Shown: in pieces, positions 21,650-32,261 of the stretch
Layout: every line of letters starts with the position of its first letter
How positions within the stretch are numbered: position 1 is the stretch's first letter
Assembly: GCA_039000515.1 (NCBI GenBank)
Contig: JBCFYV010001001.1
Location: 12,823,373-12,887,372, forward strand
Source of the DNA: Timema cristinae
Taxonomy: Eukaryota > Arthropoda > Insecta > Phasmatodea > Timematidae
DNA length: 64,000 bases
Direction: 5' to 3'
Translations under genes and position numbers: made by a program
The notes under the pieces: model-generated
Database searches by the model: none
Seen by the model: the letters and a program-made list of their open reading frames with translations, nothing else
Told to the model about the DNA's origin: nothing

Positions 21650-21917
21650 TTTCAGTACGTATCCTAGACCGGGAAGCTGGTGCCCGAAGGCGTCCCAGTT
21701 GACATGTGACACGCGTGTCCAAGTCCCGCCATCAGGTATTCTCGTCATGGCGGAGCTACTGTCGGGCAGGGACGCAGGGGACGGTTACTCTTCAGGAGCA
21801 CCCTCTTTAGCTCTCGTGACTAGACGTGGTGTGGCGTGGGTACAAGATATGATGATCTTCTACTTGGATTGCATGCGCGAGCAGGTCAGACTTCCTCTGA
21901 CCACGTTAGAAAGATGA
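21650..21917 (+). other. GC-richer unique island with a 72-codon open frame
   Basis: The frame 21,699-21,917 (MTCDTRVQVPPSGILVMAEL, later DMMIFYLDCMREQVRL) stands out from its AT-rich, repeat-dominated surroundings by base composition and by matching none of the repeat families here. I recognise no domain, and there is no clear splice pair. It could be an exon, an old transposon piece or chance. Confidence 0.2.
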
Positions 21918-22037
21918 ATAAATCATTTTCATTCCTATAACCCAGTGTATGAAGCGTTGCTTTGAATGAAGCTTACTGGCAAACTGAACCCGGAGATGAG
22001 TAAGAAACAAGTGCAATATCACACTATGAAGAATTTC

Positions 22038-22227
22038 TTTGCATGAAGCTGAGACATGTACTCTGAATAAAAATGAGGACACATATATTCTCAGCTTTGA
22101 GATGAGGTGTTGAAAGAGAGTAGAGAGGATAAAATGGACACATTGGGTGACTAGTGAAGAGGTTTTAAGACTATTCAAAGAAAATAAAACCATTCTTTAG
22201 GTGATTCTGAAAAGAAAGGCCAATTGA
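22038..22227 (+). pseudogene. LINE-X relic, forward copy
   Basis: The forward frame reads EAETCTLNKNEDTYILSFEM, then RVERIKWTHWVTSEEVLRLF and KENKTIL, a stop, VILKRKAN. This is the same conserved stretch as in the other LINE-X copies, with stops at the expected CW and at L-V positions. It ends where the reverse copy begins. Confidence 0.75.
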
Positions 22228-22630
22228 ATTATTATTATTAGGTTTTCTGTTTTACGACAGGTCCATTGCTTTTGTCAGTGAACTTAGACCGCCAATGCAC
22301 CCTGTCCTCTCTGCCTTCTCCTTCAGCTCCCATAATTTTTTTCTTTCCTTCAATTCATCCAATATTTTAATTCTCCTTCTTCCTAAGCTCCTCTTTCCCT
22401 CAACCTTTTCTTTTATGGCGTCGTGCAGAAGACAGTTCCTCCTAAAAATGTGTCTTACCTGGTTTTCTTTGCACCGAAGAATCACATACAAAATGGTTCT
22501 CTTCTCACCCACTCTTCTTAGGACTTCTTCATTTGTCACCATGTCTTCCATACTAATCTTCTCAAGTCTTCTTAGGCATCAGATTTCAAAGCATTCCAAG
22601 TATTTCTTTTCCATCATATTATGAAAAGAA
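22228..22630 (-). pseudogene. LINE-X relic, reverse copy with 3' end
   Basis: Read from 22,625 downward: MEKKYLECFEI, a stop (from a Trp codon), CLRRLEKISMEDMVTNEEVL, RRVGEKRTILYVILR, HIFRRNCLLHDAIKEKVEG and KRSLGRRRIKILDELKERKK. The frame then ends with a stop at 22,252. About 100 codons are intact, the best preserved copy here. The 3' untranslated end contains the same cctgtcgtaaaacag motif as the copy at 15.2 kb and finishes in (AAT)n at about 22,231. It faces the forward copy. Confidence 0.85.
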
Positions 22631-23174
22631 AATTAATCATGGTGTGAGACCATAAAAGGTAATGTTAATGGCAGATGAATACTTGGAATACGATGGATGC
22701 AAATGATATGACTTCAAACAAGGAAAGAAGATACAGTTTATGGATATACAAATAAATCAGCTCATAGGGCATGTTGGAGGACTCAATTTGGAAAAAATAG
22801 CGGGCATGTAGATTAGAACCACTACTAGTAAAAATAGAAGAGCGTTATTAAGGCCAAATATAAAATAGTGTTGTTCAGAAGCCAAGTAATGTAAGTCAGT
22901 AAACTCTAATTTTTACACCTGCATGGGGTTTATTGGTTATAAAATAACAAAAAAAAGAATTATTATTTTATTCAATCTTATTTAAATCGATGGCACTACC
23001 TTCCAGCACGTCATTCTATAATTAATGACTTAAATATTTTGGCCACTGAAAAAAAAAAATGATAAACGAATTTAAATATCAATTTAATTCAAAGTAACTT
23101 ACAATACCTACAGTACATGGCTTATTAACGGTCATATATCTTGGACCCCCATCGGTAGTCGTAAGTACTATATC
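22631..23174. other. AT-rich sequence, nothing recognised
   Basis: No gene or repeat end seen. Confidence 0.3.
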
Positions 23175-23401
23175 AGTGGGCACATAGATAAAGGCATCAG
23201 TCACGGTTAATCTGATGCGCAAGTGATGATTAGGCTAGAGTTAGAATCCCTGTTGACAATAGTGAAGAGTTTTTTTTTCTTTTAGAAAGTCACCCATCCT
23301 CCCACCACAAAAATGTGGTTACATTTACTTTAAACTACACCTACCCTATTAGGGTAAATCTGACAATACCGCGGAATCGTAGGTAAGCTGTGGTACTAAT
23401 A
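23175..23401 (+). mobile_element. SINE-B copy, diverged
   Basis: Head gatgattaggctagagttag near 23,225 with agaatccctg, body with gtcacccatcctcccacc near 23,288, tail-like gtaagctgtggtactaataa near 23,382. Confidence 0.5.
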
Positions 23402-23439
23402 AATCCCATGTGAAACTAGGTGAAAGATAGTTTCATAGT

Positions 23440-23575
23440 GTTTTTCACGGATGAATTTGCGTAGGTAGAGAGTTGGGAAAAAATTTAGGGAAAAAAACAC
23501 CTGAAGTACATCCAACAGAGTTTCGAATCCTCATATCCCCGTCACTGTCAAACAAGACTACAGCCAAATTGTTAT
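23440..23575 (-). mobile_element. SINE-B fragment
   Basis: Body gaatttgcgtaggtagagag near 23,453 and head gtttcgaatcctcatatccc near 23,520. Confidence 0.55.
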
Positions 23576-24227
23576 AGGAGGAGACTTATCTCACATCTAG
23601 GAAATTTACTAAATCTACTTTAACGTATTCATACGTCAAGTCATTTGCTCTTCAGCTATAATTTTTGATAGTTTTTGTCAATACCCATAAAATAACATCA
23701 ATAATATATATATATATAAAGCCATCACTTTTGGCCACAAAAATGATGTCTTATATTTCTATAAGGTCCTTTAAATTGGTTTTTAGATGACCTTGCAGTT
23801 TAATCCGCGTGGCTCACCGATACTGGTAATACAATGATAGATTATCAACTTGTTCAGGGAGCGGTGTGTACAATGTATACATGGATGTGGCGAGGTCTAT
23901 AGTTGTTTATTACTGATTGCTACTTCCTCGTGAGTCAGCGCGGTACAACTACCTGTCGTATGTTCCGGAGGGTGTTTCTATTCTCGCCCACCCCCGCGAC
24001 GCAGCTATTTTTTTTTTTACGAGTGTAAGCGTCCGGAAGGATTTCAGCATTAATATGTGTCCGGTGATCCTAAGAAGCCAGGAGCCACCAAGAGGAGACG
24101 TCACGTGAAAGACAATGGAAAAAAAGAATGATCCGTCCTGTGCGACCAGATCTTTCAGATGCAGAAATGGACTATTTCCTTTCGACATGCAGGAGACGAA
24201 AGTATAAAATAAAATAAAATATATCAG
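23576..24227. other. Unassigned, with a GC-richer patch
   Basis: A (TA)n run lies at 23,702-23,719. The patch 23,925-24,110 (ccacccccgcgacgcagct) is not assigned to any repeat. Short frames there show no domain. Confidence 0.3.
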
Positions 24228-24452
24228 CACGTCTTAAGAATTCGTCCTAGTTAAATAGTTACGCTAGTATAGTACGAATGAGAAATGTATAACTTTAGAG
24301 AAAATAAACTCTCATTTGTGTGAAGAGAAAGAGTGGTGGGCTATTTAGAAAAATATACCCTTAATACACCTGATGGGGATTCAAACCCAGTTCTTCCCGT
24401 CACCGGTAGTCCAGTACAAAACTAGTGTGATGCGTTAGACCATGCGACCATA
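24228..24452 (-). mobile_element. SINE-B copy, diverged tail
   Basis: Tail remnant agcacgtcttaagaattcg near 24,227, body tttgtgtgaagagaaagagt near 24,315, B box gattcaaacccag near 24,369, A-box end ttagaccatgcgaccatag near 24,434. Confidence 0.7.
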
Positions 24453-24744
24453 GTTGTGGGATTTATAAAATAGAAAAAAAAATGTTAGAGATTTAGATAA
24501 AATCCCTCAGATAGGAGTCAGACTTTAAACATAGGCTCACCGATCCTTTAATTAAGTTCAATTGGTGAATAAAATTGATATATTCCTAATTATCTAGTTC
24601 ATGTACACCTTCTATCTACATTGAGATTCGGATATATTGATAAACGTATATTACAATATCATATGAGTGTTTTAAACAATTAAGCTACTTTATAAAATTA
24701 GGAGCTTGAAAGTTCATCGCAGCATTTACAAAAGTACGTCAGCT
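24453..24744. other. AT-rich sequence, nothing recognised
   Basis: No repeat end or gene seen. Confidence 0.3.
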
Positions 24745-25065
24745 ACTACTATCTAGAGCTAGTTATATCCAATCGACCTCATTACTACCTATCCCTATCT
24801 TGAGCTAGTCCTATCCGGTCTACTCATTACACTATATCTCTATCTAAGCTAGTTCTATCCAGTCACCTCATTACACCCAATCTCTATCTCGAGTTAGTTA
24901 TATCCAGTCCACATCATTACAACCTCCCCTATCTTGAGCTAGTTCTATCCATTTCACCTCACTACACCCTATATCTATCTTGAGCTAGCTCTGTCCAGTC
25001 CACCTCATACACCCTATCTCTATCTCGAGTTAATTATATCCAGTCCACCTCATTACCCCTAATTT
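24745..25065 (+). repeat. Tandem array, about 46-51 bp unit, about 6.5 copies
   Basis: Units carry the core gagctagttctatccagtcc followed by acctcattacaccctatctc. Variation is high (Leu/Ser-type base changes and 1-3 bp gaps), so the array is old. A single unit with matching left flank occurs at 28,170-28,213. Confidence 0.85.
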
Positions 25066-25659
25066 CTTTTCCATTCTAATGTGTCGGCGTTTAGGTCTTC
25101 ACTATGCATACAATTAGTGATGATATTACACGCAGGGGGAGGGAGAGGTGTTCAGCTGTCACTAATAATTTGTATGAAATTATTTTGTGTAAACAGTATT
25201 TAGGCTAGATGTAATTTAAAAATGTGGTATAAATGCAGTAAGTAAATAAGTAACCATTCAGTCAGTCAAGCTAGCTGATCCAGCCAACTTATGCTGTTGT
25301 TTCTCCAATGTAGCCATACATATTATTGAGTACAACGTTTGACATCCTCTGGTCCTTCGACGAACCGGAAACACCAACGGATTGTCTGCTACGAGGCACG
25401 ATATCCACGCTTTTCATTTATAGTTTCCTGTGGTATTCTATACGTATGACCGTATCTTACACTTCTGCGTGGAGAATAACCAAGTGACCCCCGACTCTTG
25501 AATTCTGGGAACATCCTAATTCAATAGCTTCAACAAAAGGCGCAGTCTGCTCGTGTAGACAATATATACTTTATCATAAGATTTATATGAACTAGTTAAA
25601 AAAACGTTCAAGTAAAATAGTGCAAGTACAGTAGTTAATTGAGTTATTAAACTATTTTT
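25066..25659. other. Unassigned sequence
   Basis: No gene or repeat end recognised. The 62-codon reverse frame at 25,516-25,704 overlaps the next SINE tail. Confidence 0.3.
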
Positions 25660-26436
25660 ATCACCACATCTTACGATCCTTTGGTCTATACACTTATGTA
25701 CCAATTAAGCTAATAGGTTAAGGTGATTGGCCCATTTTATTTGGCGTGGAAATGCAGAGTCATGGGAACAAACGGCTATCTTCAAGATTTTTTTTTACTG
25801 TTTTGCAATTTTCTTTTCGGAAAAGCTTTGTTCAAGAATAGAAGCATGTTGATTAAGTTATACTTTTTATATAAACCCTCCTCTATAATTTTAACAATGA
25901 TCAAATAGATTAAATTCACATTTTTCAATAGAAAACTGTCGGCTTCATAAAAAAAAATAAGAAATGTAACAATTAATAAACATCAATAAATCATCTTGGA
26001 AGGGTTGTTAAAAATATTAACATAAAACTTTCACTAGTTTTCGAGAAAACTGACATTTACAAATGTATGATTTTTCCTACAATACCTGTCTGGTAGCTAG
26101 CGCCATTTACTGTGTTTCCGTGAACTATCTGTTTTGGTTGGCGCGGAAGGATTCTTTGGTCGGTTGTGAAGCCATGCCATGCCTTTCACCCTCCCACCCA
26201 TTATTCAACAAAATAGGTTTAGACTTGCACTCGACAGGGCCAAGGGTCTTAAGAATGAGGAAGGGTGAACTCAGAAGAAGTGTGCCCGAATTTGCGATAA
26301 ATAGAGAGAGTGGGGAACCATTTTAGAAAAAATCACCCTCAGTACACCCGACCGAGATCAAACCACAATCTTCCCACTATCAGCAGTATTGCTACTGTGA
26401 GCGTGACATATTAGACTATGAGGCCACCAAAGCAGG
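25660..26436 (-). mobile_element. SINE-B copy split by a MITE-H
   Basis: The tail (accacatcttacgatcc, 25,664) and the start of the body (aattaagctaatagg) precede the MITE. The body resumes at 26,253 as gaatgaggaagggtgaactc and runs to the head (ctgtgagcgtgacatattag near 26,394, gaggccaccaaagcagg). Removing the MITE and one TTAA restores an uninterrupted SINE-B. Confidence 0.85.
25722..26248 (+). mobile_element. MITE-H copy 1 (527 bp, TTAA-flanked)
   Basis: Ends GGTGATTGGCCC and (complement) GACCCTTGGCCC, with TTAA at 25,718-25,721 and 26,249-26,252. The interior matches the copies at 55,528 and 62,665 over its whole length (for example caagaatagaagcatgtt and gaaaactgtcggcttcat). The TTAA target suggests a piggyBac-type mobiliser, but there is no transposase here. 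Confidence 0.9.
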
Positions 26437-26499
26437 CTAAGTTACAGTAAATAAAGCTATTTACAAAAAATCAATACACACCCGAAATAGGGGACACAA

Positions 26500-26690
26500 A
26501 TATAGGTGCGTCAACCTCATCTAGTCTTGTTGGGGAAATGTACCCAAATTTGCGGGGAAAGAGAGTGAGAAACAATGTATGTGGAAAAAAAACCTCAGTA
26601 AAACTCAGCCGAGATTTTAAACCCGACATTCCCGTTGCAGGAAATCCAGTATATCGCGTGAGTGATGCCTTAAACCATGCGGCCATGTTG
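26500..26690 (-). mobile_element. SINE-B copy, tail lost
   Basis: Body caaatttgcggggaaagaga near 26,552, head with gagattttaaacccgac near 26,611, A-box end taaaccatgcggccatg near 26,670. Confidence 0.65.
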
Positions 26691-26707
26691 TTAATAAATA
26701 TAGCCAC

Positions 26708-26882
26708 CTACCAATTAGGCGTGCCTGGACTATATGCAATAAATTATCTGAGTATCAATGTGGAAGGTCAAATTTAGATGAAACATACTCGCATTTGTGT
26801 AGGGGAAAAGTAGGAAATAATTGGTGAAAAAACTACCCACAGCTTATCCACCCGGGAACCCTGACCTACCCTTCACCAGCTA
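26708..26882 (-). mobile_element. SINE-B fragment, diverged
   Basis: Body cgcatttgtgtaggggaaaa near 26,790 and head remnant cacccgggaaccctgacc near 26,849. Confidence 0.45.
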
Positions 26883-26924
26883 TTAAAATTAAATTACTAT
26901 ATTTCAATTAATTTAAAATAATTG

Positions 26925-27605
26925 AAAAAATGACACCTAGACACGGGAATTAAACCCGAGATATTTGGTTATTTTACGTCAATGTTCTACCAATGAGCTA
27001 TCCCGTTTTAGTACCATGCAACCTTACGGGAGTTTCGCTGCTCTCATTTTGCCAGCTTTAGTCCTTCAACACTGGGCTTCGTTAGTGTCACTGCTGGGTG
27101 ATGATAGAACTAACCGCAGCGATCCTAGTGTTGAAGGACTAAAGCTGTCAAAAGGAGCGCAACCATTTTAACCTGGAGATTGAGTGTCTGGGTATACTAT
27201 TTTGTCTGTGGCCCTGGGCCATTCTTCACTCATAGTTTAAGGCTGACTGAGGATGGACGAGTGGAAATCGTCAGCCACATATGATCGAACAAATGTATTG
27301 TGAGCTATCAGATACCACAGCCATCTGAGACTCAGGAATATGTTTTAATTACAATCCTGTTTTGTATACCTGGTAGAATAAGAGCCCTCCTGATTCAGAT
27401 GTACAAGTATGTGCTATCTGATATCTGACAGTTCATATTTAGATGACGATTTCACACGTCCATCACGGACTTAGCTTTAAAATATGAGTAAGGAATGACC
27501 CCGAGCGTGGGGCGAATCCTGGTTAGCTAAGTGGTTAGAGCAGTGACGTACTAAGCCAAAGGTCCGGGTTTGATTCTCGTCTTCAGGTGGTATTTTTCAA
27601 CTAAT
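26925..27605. mobile_element. FB foldback element with tRNA-like arms, long copy
   Basis: The left arm (26,925-27,003: attgaaaaaatgacacc, acgggaattaaacccgag, ctaccaatgagctatccc) is the inverted copy of the right arm (27,525-27,605: gttagctaagtggttagagc, gtttgattctcgtcttcagg, tatttttcaac). Both arms contain A-box and B-box like segments of a tRNA gene, pointing outward. The interior carries a hairpin (27,010-27,172) and a segment shared with the copy at 18 kb. Confidence 0.75.
27010..27172. repeat. Hairpin-forming insertion within the FB element
   Basis: GCTTTAGTCCTTCAACACT at about 27,054-27,072 is repeated inverted at about 27,129-27,148 (agtgttgaaggactaaagc). The pairing extends outward to gcgctcctttt and gctgctctcatttt. 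It may be a separate miniature element, since the FB copy at 18 kb lacks it. The open frame across it is an accident. Confidence 0.6.
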
Positions 27606-27784
27606 TTAAATTAATTGAAATGGGGTCTCCTTCATACAGAATTCTCCTAATTACAATGAATTACAACCTGTGTGTTGATATTCAAGGTTATATGAGCTTG
27701 AAATTTAGTCATCATTCCTAACAGTAAGAGCGTAAATAGTATTAAATAGGTAAATTTTTAAAAATAGATTTACTAACTTATATA

Positions 27785-28110
27785 TTAATATTGCGCGTCT
27801 GGGCTACAAGAATCGTAGCCTAGTAGTGGAAATATTTGCCAATACTAATGTACTGTTGTCCAGGGGATGCCGAATGTACTAATAGTACATCCTTTCCGTG
27901 GAGGCTCTTTACATGTCCCGATGTGATGAGATGATGGTGATAGTGGGTATGAGGGTGTGGAACCAGTACAAATACTCAAACCTAACTTAGGCCTAGTTAA
28001 CCAAGCCCTGGTGACCATTGGGGTAGTGAAAAATGCTCTGGGTACAAGCTAGGAATCAAACCGAGGACACCTAGGTTCGTGGCCAGGTGACTACTACATC
28101 ATGGAGCCGG
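27785..28110 (-). mobile_element. SINE-D copy with tRNA-like head
   Basis: Read on the reverse strand: A-box-like gatgtagtagtcacctgg near 28,095, B box cggtttgattcctag near 28,055, then a body that recurs in a headless copy at 42,560-42,862 (ctattagtacattcgg, cctcatacccactatcacc). The 3' end is near ttgtagcccagacgcgcaat at 27,793. Confidence 0.75.
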
Positions 28111-28169
28111 TATCTTGTTTACTCGATGGTAATAAGAACTCCAAAGCGCATTGCCGAACTTACTAAAGT

Positions 28170-28213
28170 ACGCCACCTAAAGCTATCTGGAGCTAGTTCT
28201 ATCCAGTCCAAAT
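28170..28213 (+). repeat. Single unit of the 24.7 kb tandem repeat
   Basis: ctatctggagctagttctat followed by ccagtcc matches the tandem unit at 24.7 kb, and the left flank (aaagtacgccacctaaagc) matches the left flank of that array (aaagtacgtcagctac). The array therefore grew from a dispersed repeat. Confidence 0.7.
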
Positions 28214-28919
28214 AGATATACGCGTTTTCCAATTAAACGATGATTCATTTACCAAGTATTCTCTTTCATAAATAATAGAAACGAATATCCAAACTTTGAT
28301 AATACTGTATACATAAATCCTTCTATTTTTGCTAGAGTTTCAATACACATCCATTGAAAAAAGCAATTCATTAAATCCACTAATGAGTACACGCTGCACG
28401 AGACTTGCGCTTCAGAATGTGGTTTGTAAATCACGATTAAGATGTAATCCAGAGATAAAAACCCAACGCTCACTTAAACGTCTATTTTGAAACATCTACT
28501 CACTACCGAAGATGAGGATGAACGAAAGAAGAAAACAGAATGAACTTTTGCACTTTGATCTATTCCGTATATGTACTCGGTGTGTATACAAGTAAACTAG
28601 ACACTGGCCTATTTATTTTCAGTAGACAATCAGTACAAAAATCGGTAAACATAAAACCATAAAATTTCGATGGAATACATGCAATTCATTATAAAATTAG
28701 TACTAAAGGTTGAAGATTAATTTTATCATTTAAGAAGGAGCTGGGGGAAAAAATACCAACAATTTACTGTACACTTTGAGTTTATGTGAATTAATTTGAA
28801 TCTTACATTATTCCTGTTCAAATTTCAACATTATCTCAGTCATGAACGCTAACACATACACCTATATTTTGCCATTGGTTGATTGATGACCTTATTTATG
28901 TCCAACATCTTTGTTGAGG
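28214..28919. other. Unassigned sequence
   Basis: No recognised gene or repeat end. The 74-codon reverse frame at 28,249-28,473 shows no domain I know. Confidence 0.3.
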
Positions 28920-29079
28920 TGTGGAATGTCAGGTCGCCACCGTGGTTCGGATTCCACGTTAAACTGTAGGTCCTTCATTTCATCTCACAATCACCCTACC
29001 ATTACACATTAGCGTAAGTGCGTATAACCCGAACGGGTAGTAAGACGCGGTGCTAATAATAATAATAATAATAATAATT
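28920..29079 (+). mobile_element. SINE-A copy, 5' truncated
   Basis: It starts in the body at ggaatgtcaggtcgccacc and continues through the tail into (AAT)n. It is truncated at almost the same place as the copy at 4,532. Confidence 0.88.
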
Positions 29080-29271
29080 TGATGAGGTGCTTTTAGTTTA
29101 TGTGGATATATCGCGATGCCATTAATTAATCATCCGATAAAGTTTCAACGAAATTTTTCAGTTCACCGCTTACACACACCTGTCCTTCACTCATGTTAAG
29201 TAACACCTTTTTTTTTTAAATGACTCATTACAATGGTACGTAAGGTGTCACTTATAAAAACTACATATATT

Positions 29272-29287
29272 TATATTATTATTATTA

Positions 29288-29318
<31 letters not shown>

Positions 29319-29602
29319 GCACCACGTATTACTACCCATTCGAGCTATACGCACATATGCTAATCTGTAATGGTAGGGTGATTGTGAGATGACATGGAGG
29401 ACCTACAGTTTAACAGTGGGATCCGGACCACGGTGGAGGCCTGGCATTGCCCACATTCACAAGTTGTGATTATGATTAATACACGTCTTGTCAGAGGTGA
29501 AGGAAGGGTTTGGTAATCAGATAAATCTGTACCGGGACCGAGGATTGAACCCCGGACCCCTAGAACAGAAGTCTGACACCTTACTCCAGGTCACCAGGTC
29601 AC
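29272..29602 (-). mobile_element. SINE-A copy, full length
   Basis: A long interrupted (ATT)n from 29,272, tail, body with the subfamily insert gttgtgattatgattaatac near 29,463, and a head ending caggtcaccaggtcac at 29,602. It lies tail to tail with the previous copy. Confidence 0.9.
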
Positions 29603-30254
29603 TCATACAGTTATAAATGTTAATATGATCCATATGTTAAAAACTATATTTCTTAAGATTAAAATATTGTTGAGAGAAATAGCTAAAGCATCTTATAGCA
29701 GACTTAATTGGAGATGAGTTGTAAAATGTATCGCTATCACCAACATAACTATTTAAGTGTAATAATAACACAGCTTAAAATCTTTTAAATGTATCATTAT
29801 TAATTTTTCACTTATTCTCTTAGTCCCTATTAGAGATAAGGATATAATAATAATAATATTATCAGTAAATTTAAGCTATCTACTCTGGTTTTTGTGAAGA
29901 GGTGATACATTTGTAAATAAATTATCTAGATGTTTTCTCTAGTCGCCATAGATTCAGATAACCACTTTTTCCTAATTTTAGACAAATATTACTACGTTTA
30001 TTGTCGTTCATTGTTGTTTGTTTGAAACTGTGAAAAATGTAGCTGACTTGGGTATTATTTAATTAGTAAAGTGTAAAAAATACCTACTATTAATTAATAC
30101 TTAATTTTTGAGGTAACATATTACCTTTTTCATACTACAATCCCGCAAAATGTTTATAACTAATCTATAACTGAACATTAAAAATGATTTCGGTATTAAC
30201 AGTTTTATTTTATTTGAACAACTATATCAATATTATATTTAAGAAAACTCCATA
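29603..30254. other. AT-rich sequence, nothing recognised
   Basis: No gene or repeat end seen. Confidence 0.35.
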
Positions 30255-30575
30255 TTTATCAGCATGCAAGCGAGCTATACCCACCGAGTAGACGCTGCAC
30301 ATTGGTGAATATAGTGCCAATATTCACGGATAGAGGGTGTCATGTGGTCAGCACAGCGAACCCACTGGACGTTAATCTTAGTTTTTTAGACCTGATCGCC
30401 GCTTCTTTATTCAATTAATTCCTCAAATGTCCTCAAGAGATTGAGTTGAATTCGTTACAGACTCACTGCTTTACAGAAACAAAAAAATTTGAAAGCTCTG
30501 GAGAACGAACCCGGGATCACTTGATCTGTAGTCAAGAATTCTGACCATAGACCACAGAGGTGGTTGCCAGTATAA
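30255..30575 (-). mobile_element. SINE-C copy
   Basis: Reverse complement of the element at 58,740. It has a tRNA-like head at 30,500-30,573 (gaacgaacccgggatcac, then gaccatagaccacagagg) and body landmarks gggtgtcatgtggtcagcac near 30,326 and gcaagcgagctatacccacc near 30,265. The middle has diverged. Confidence 0.8.
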
Positions 30576-31439
30576 TATATAATATGTATTATAGAACGTT
30601 GAAGAATATTTTATTTTAAGCTATATTGTTAGATAAATTTATTGAGTCCCTTTCCATTGCTTTGTGTAGGTGACCCAGAAACATATCTTGTTCTAAATAT
30701 CTAATTCATTTCCAAATAAAACAATGAGTGGGCTAAACTAAAAATTTGTACGAAAAGTATGTAACGTGATGCACATAACAATAGGCTAGAAAATAACACC
30801 CACAAACAACAACAACAACAACAAATCCCAAGTTCCTAACATACGCTCATGCACCCTCTATAATCACAGGCCGTGGAATCAATCATCTTGTGCGCGTAAA
30901 GTGTACCTCGGTTTCAGGTACAATAGAATGGCCAGTTTGTGTGGGTGGATGGTTCTGGACTTGTGTAACTCTTTCACCCCACACCTTTCTGCATTCAGAT
31001 ATATATCTGCTTGTATATTTAGAAGAAAAAAAAACTACAACTCTGGAGCTGTTATTGAAGCGACGACCTCTTAGGTCACGACATAAAGTAATGTTCGGGA
31101 CATATTTCGCTACTTGATTTACAACAAGATAACGCCTGTACTTAAAAAAATATATAATTCTGCACGCATTTTTGAAAAAAACCACCAAAAAAACATACAC
31201 AATTTTGCTAAAGAACAACAGTTTGGCATTAGAAATATATAAGGAAAAAGTATATATTTTTTATGACCAGCTTCAGTGGTTGAATGGTGGTAGTGGTTCC
31301 TAAACCCAGGATCGTGTGACTAAAATTATGGTTGCAAAGATGTTCTAAAAGGTCACGGGAAGCTCTTTAAAAAATTGTCAAAAATTATGAAATATCACAA
31401 TTACAAACACTTCGTTTAACTAGTGTATTATTTATAAAG
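30576..31439. other. Unassigned sequence
   Basis: A (CAA)n run lies at 30,807-30,823. The frames at 30,883-31,218 on both strands overlap each other and show no domain. Confidence 0.3.
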
Positions 31440-31616
31440 TATTACTGCACTACTGGCTACTGGTCTGCTGAATACGGGTAGACAAGGGTTTGAACCCCAG
31501 ATGGTTCTACTGAGGGTGATTTTCCCTAAATTGTTTCCCATTCTCCTTCCACGAAAATACTGGTAGTTCACCTCTAAAATGCTTCCTTTCTCATCCTTTC
31601 CCCAAAAGAGTAATTA

Positions 31617-32024
31617 CCAGTGGTGTAGTCGTAGATTTAGTAGTGCCGGAACGCAATGTCATAGCAACCCCAAATTTGAAGTGGGGGTCCGGGATCCCCA
31701 ACCGCCGTAGGCGAAAAAGATTTATAAACAAAAGTGCCTTTAGAAGTTATTTGGAGCATTTTTTAAAAATGATTACTAAGGCAGAAACTTACTTAACGCA
31801 CTTCCCCTAAAATTCCAGGAATTTGCATAGAGCGCTGTAAATTTAATCAGAATTTATTGAGTCATAGTACGAAAAAAAAAAGTTTAGCATAATATTGGTA
31901 TAAAATTAATCAGTTAACTTGAAAATGCAAAGTATAAAAGCTAAAAAAAATTTTTTTAATATTTTCCCACGAAAAGTAGTGCCGGAACGGCGTTTCCCCG
32001 CGTTCCCGTTCCACGACACCCTGG
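31617..32024. mobile_element. TA-flanked non-autonomous element, 408 bp
   Basis: Left end CCAGTGGTGTAGTCGTAG and right end (complement) CCAGGGTGTCGTGGAACG; TA on both sides (31,615-31,616 and 32,025-32,026). Inside, agtagtgccggaacg occurs near both ends (31,640 and 31,976). The two ends are only partly alike. The SINE-B target proves the borders better than the ends do. Confidence 0.7.
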
Positions 32025-32026
32025 TA

Positions 32027-32261
32027 CAGTAGCCCCATGGCTTCTTTTGTGTTGACTGATAGCTGACGGCTTCGAAAAGTTACCAGACCAAATTATGTAT
32101 CCCTACGCAGAAACATATGATCTGTAAAAACATGTGTTTAGCAGCTGTCACTTCTGACAGTCAACATTTAGGTACAGTCAACATTAGGTACACCTAAATG
32201 TTGACTGTCAGAAGTCAGCTGTGAGCTGTCAGTCAGCACTAAAGAAGCCATGGGGATACTT
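32027..32261. mobile_element. MITE-T copy 3 (235 bp)
   Basis: Ends CAGTAGCCCCATGGCTTCTT and complement AAGTATCCCCATGGCTTCTT, the least diverged pair of the three copies. TA at 32,025-32,026 is shared with the previous element; the other TA is at 32,262-32,263. A short internal duplication (acagtcaacatttaggt repeated near 32,155-32,190) is private to this copy. Confidence 0.88.

Noticed and set aside
22295..22624. 109-codon forward frame
   Set aside because: Antisense shadow of the reverse-strand LINE-X relic.
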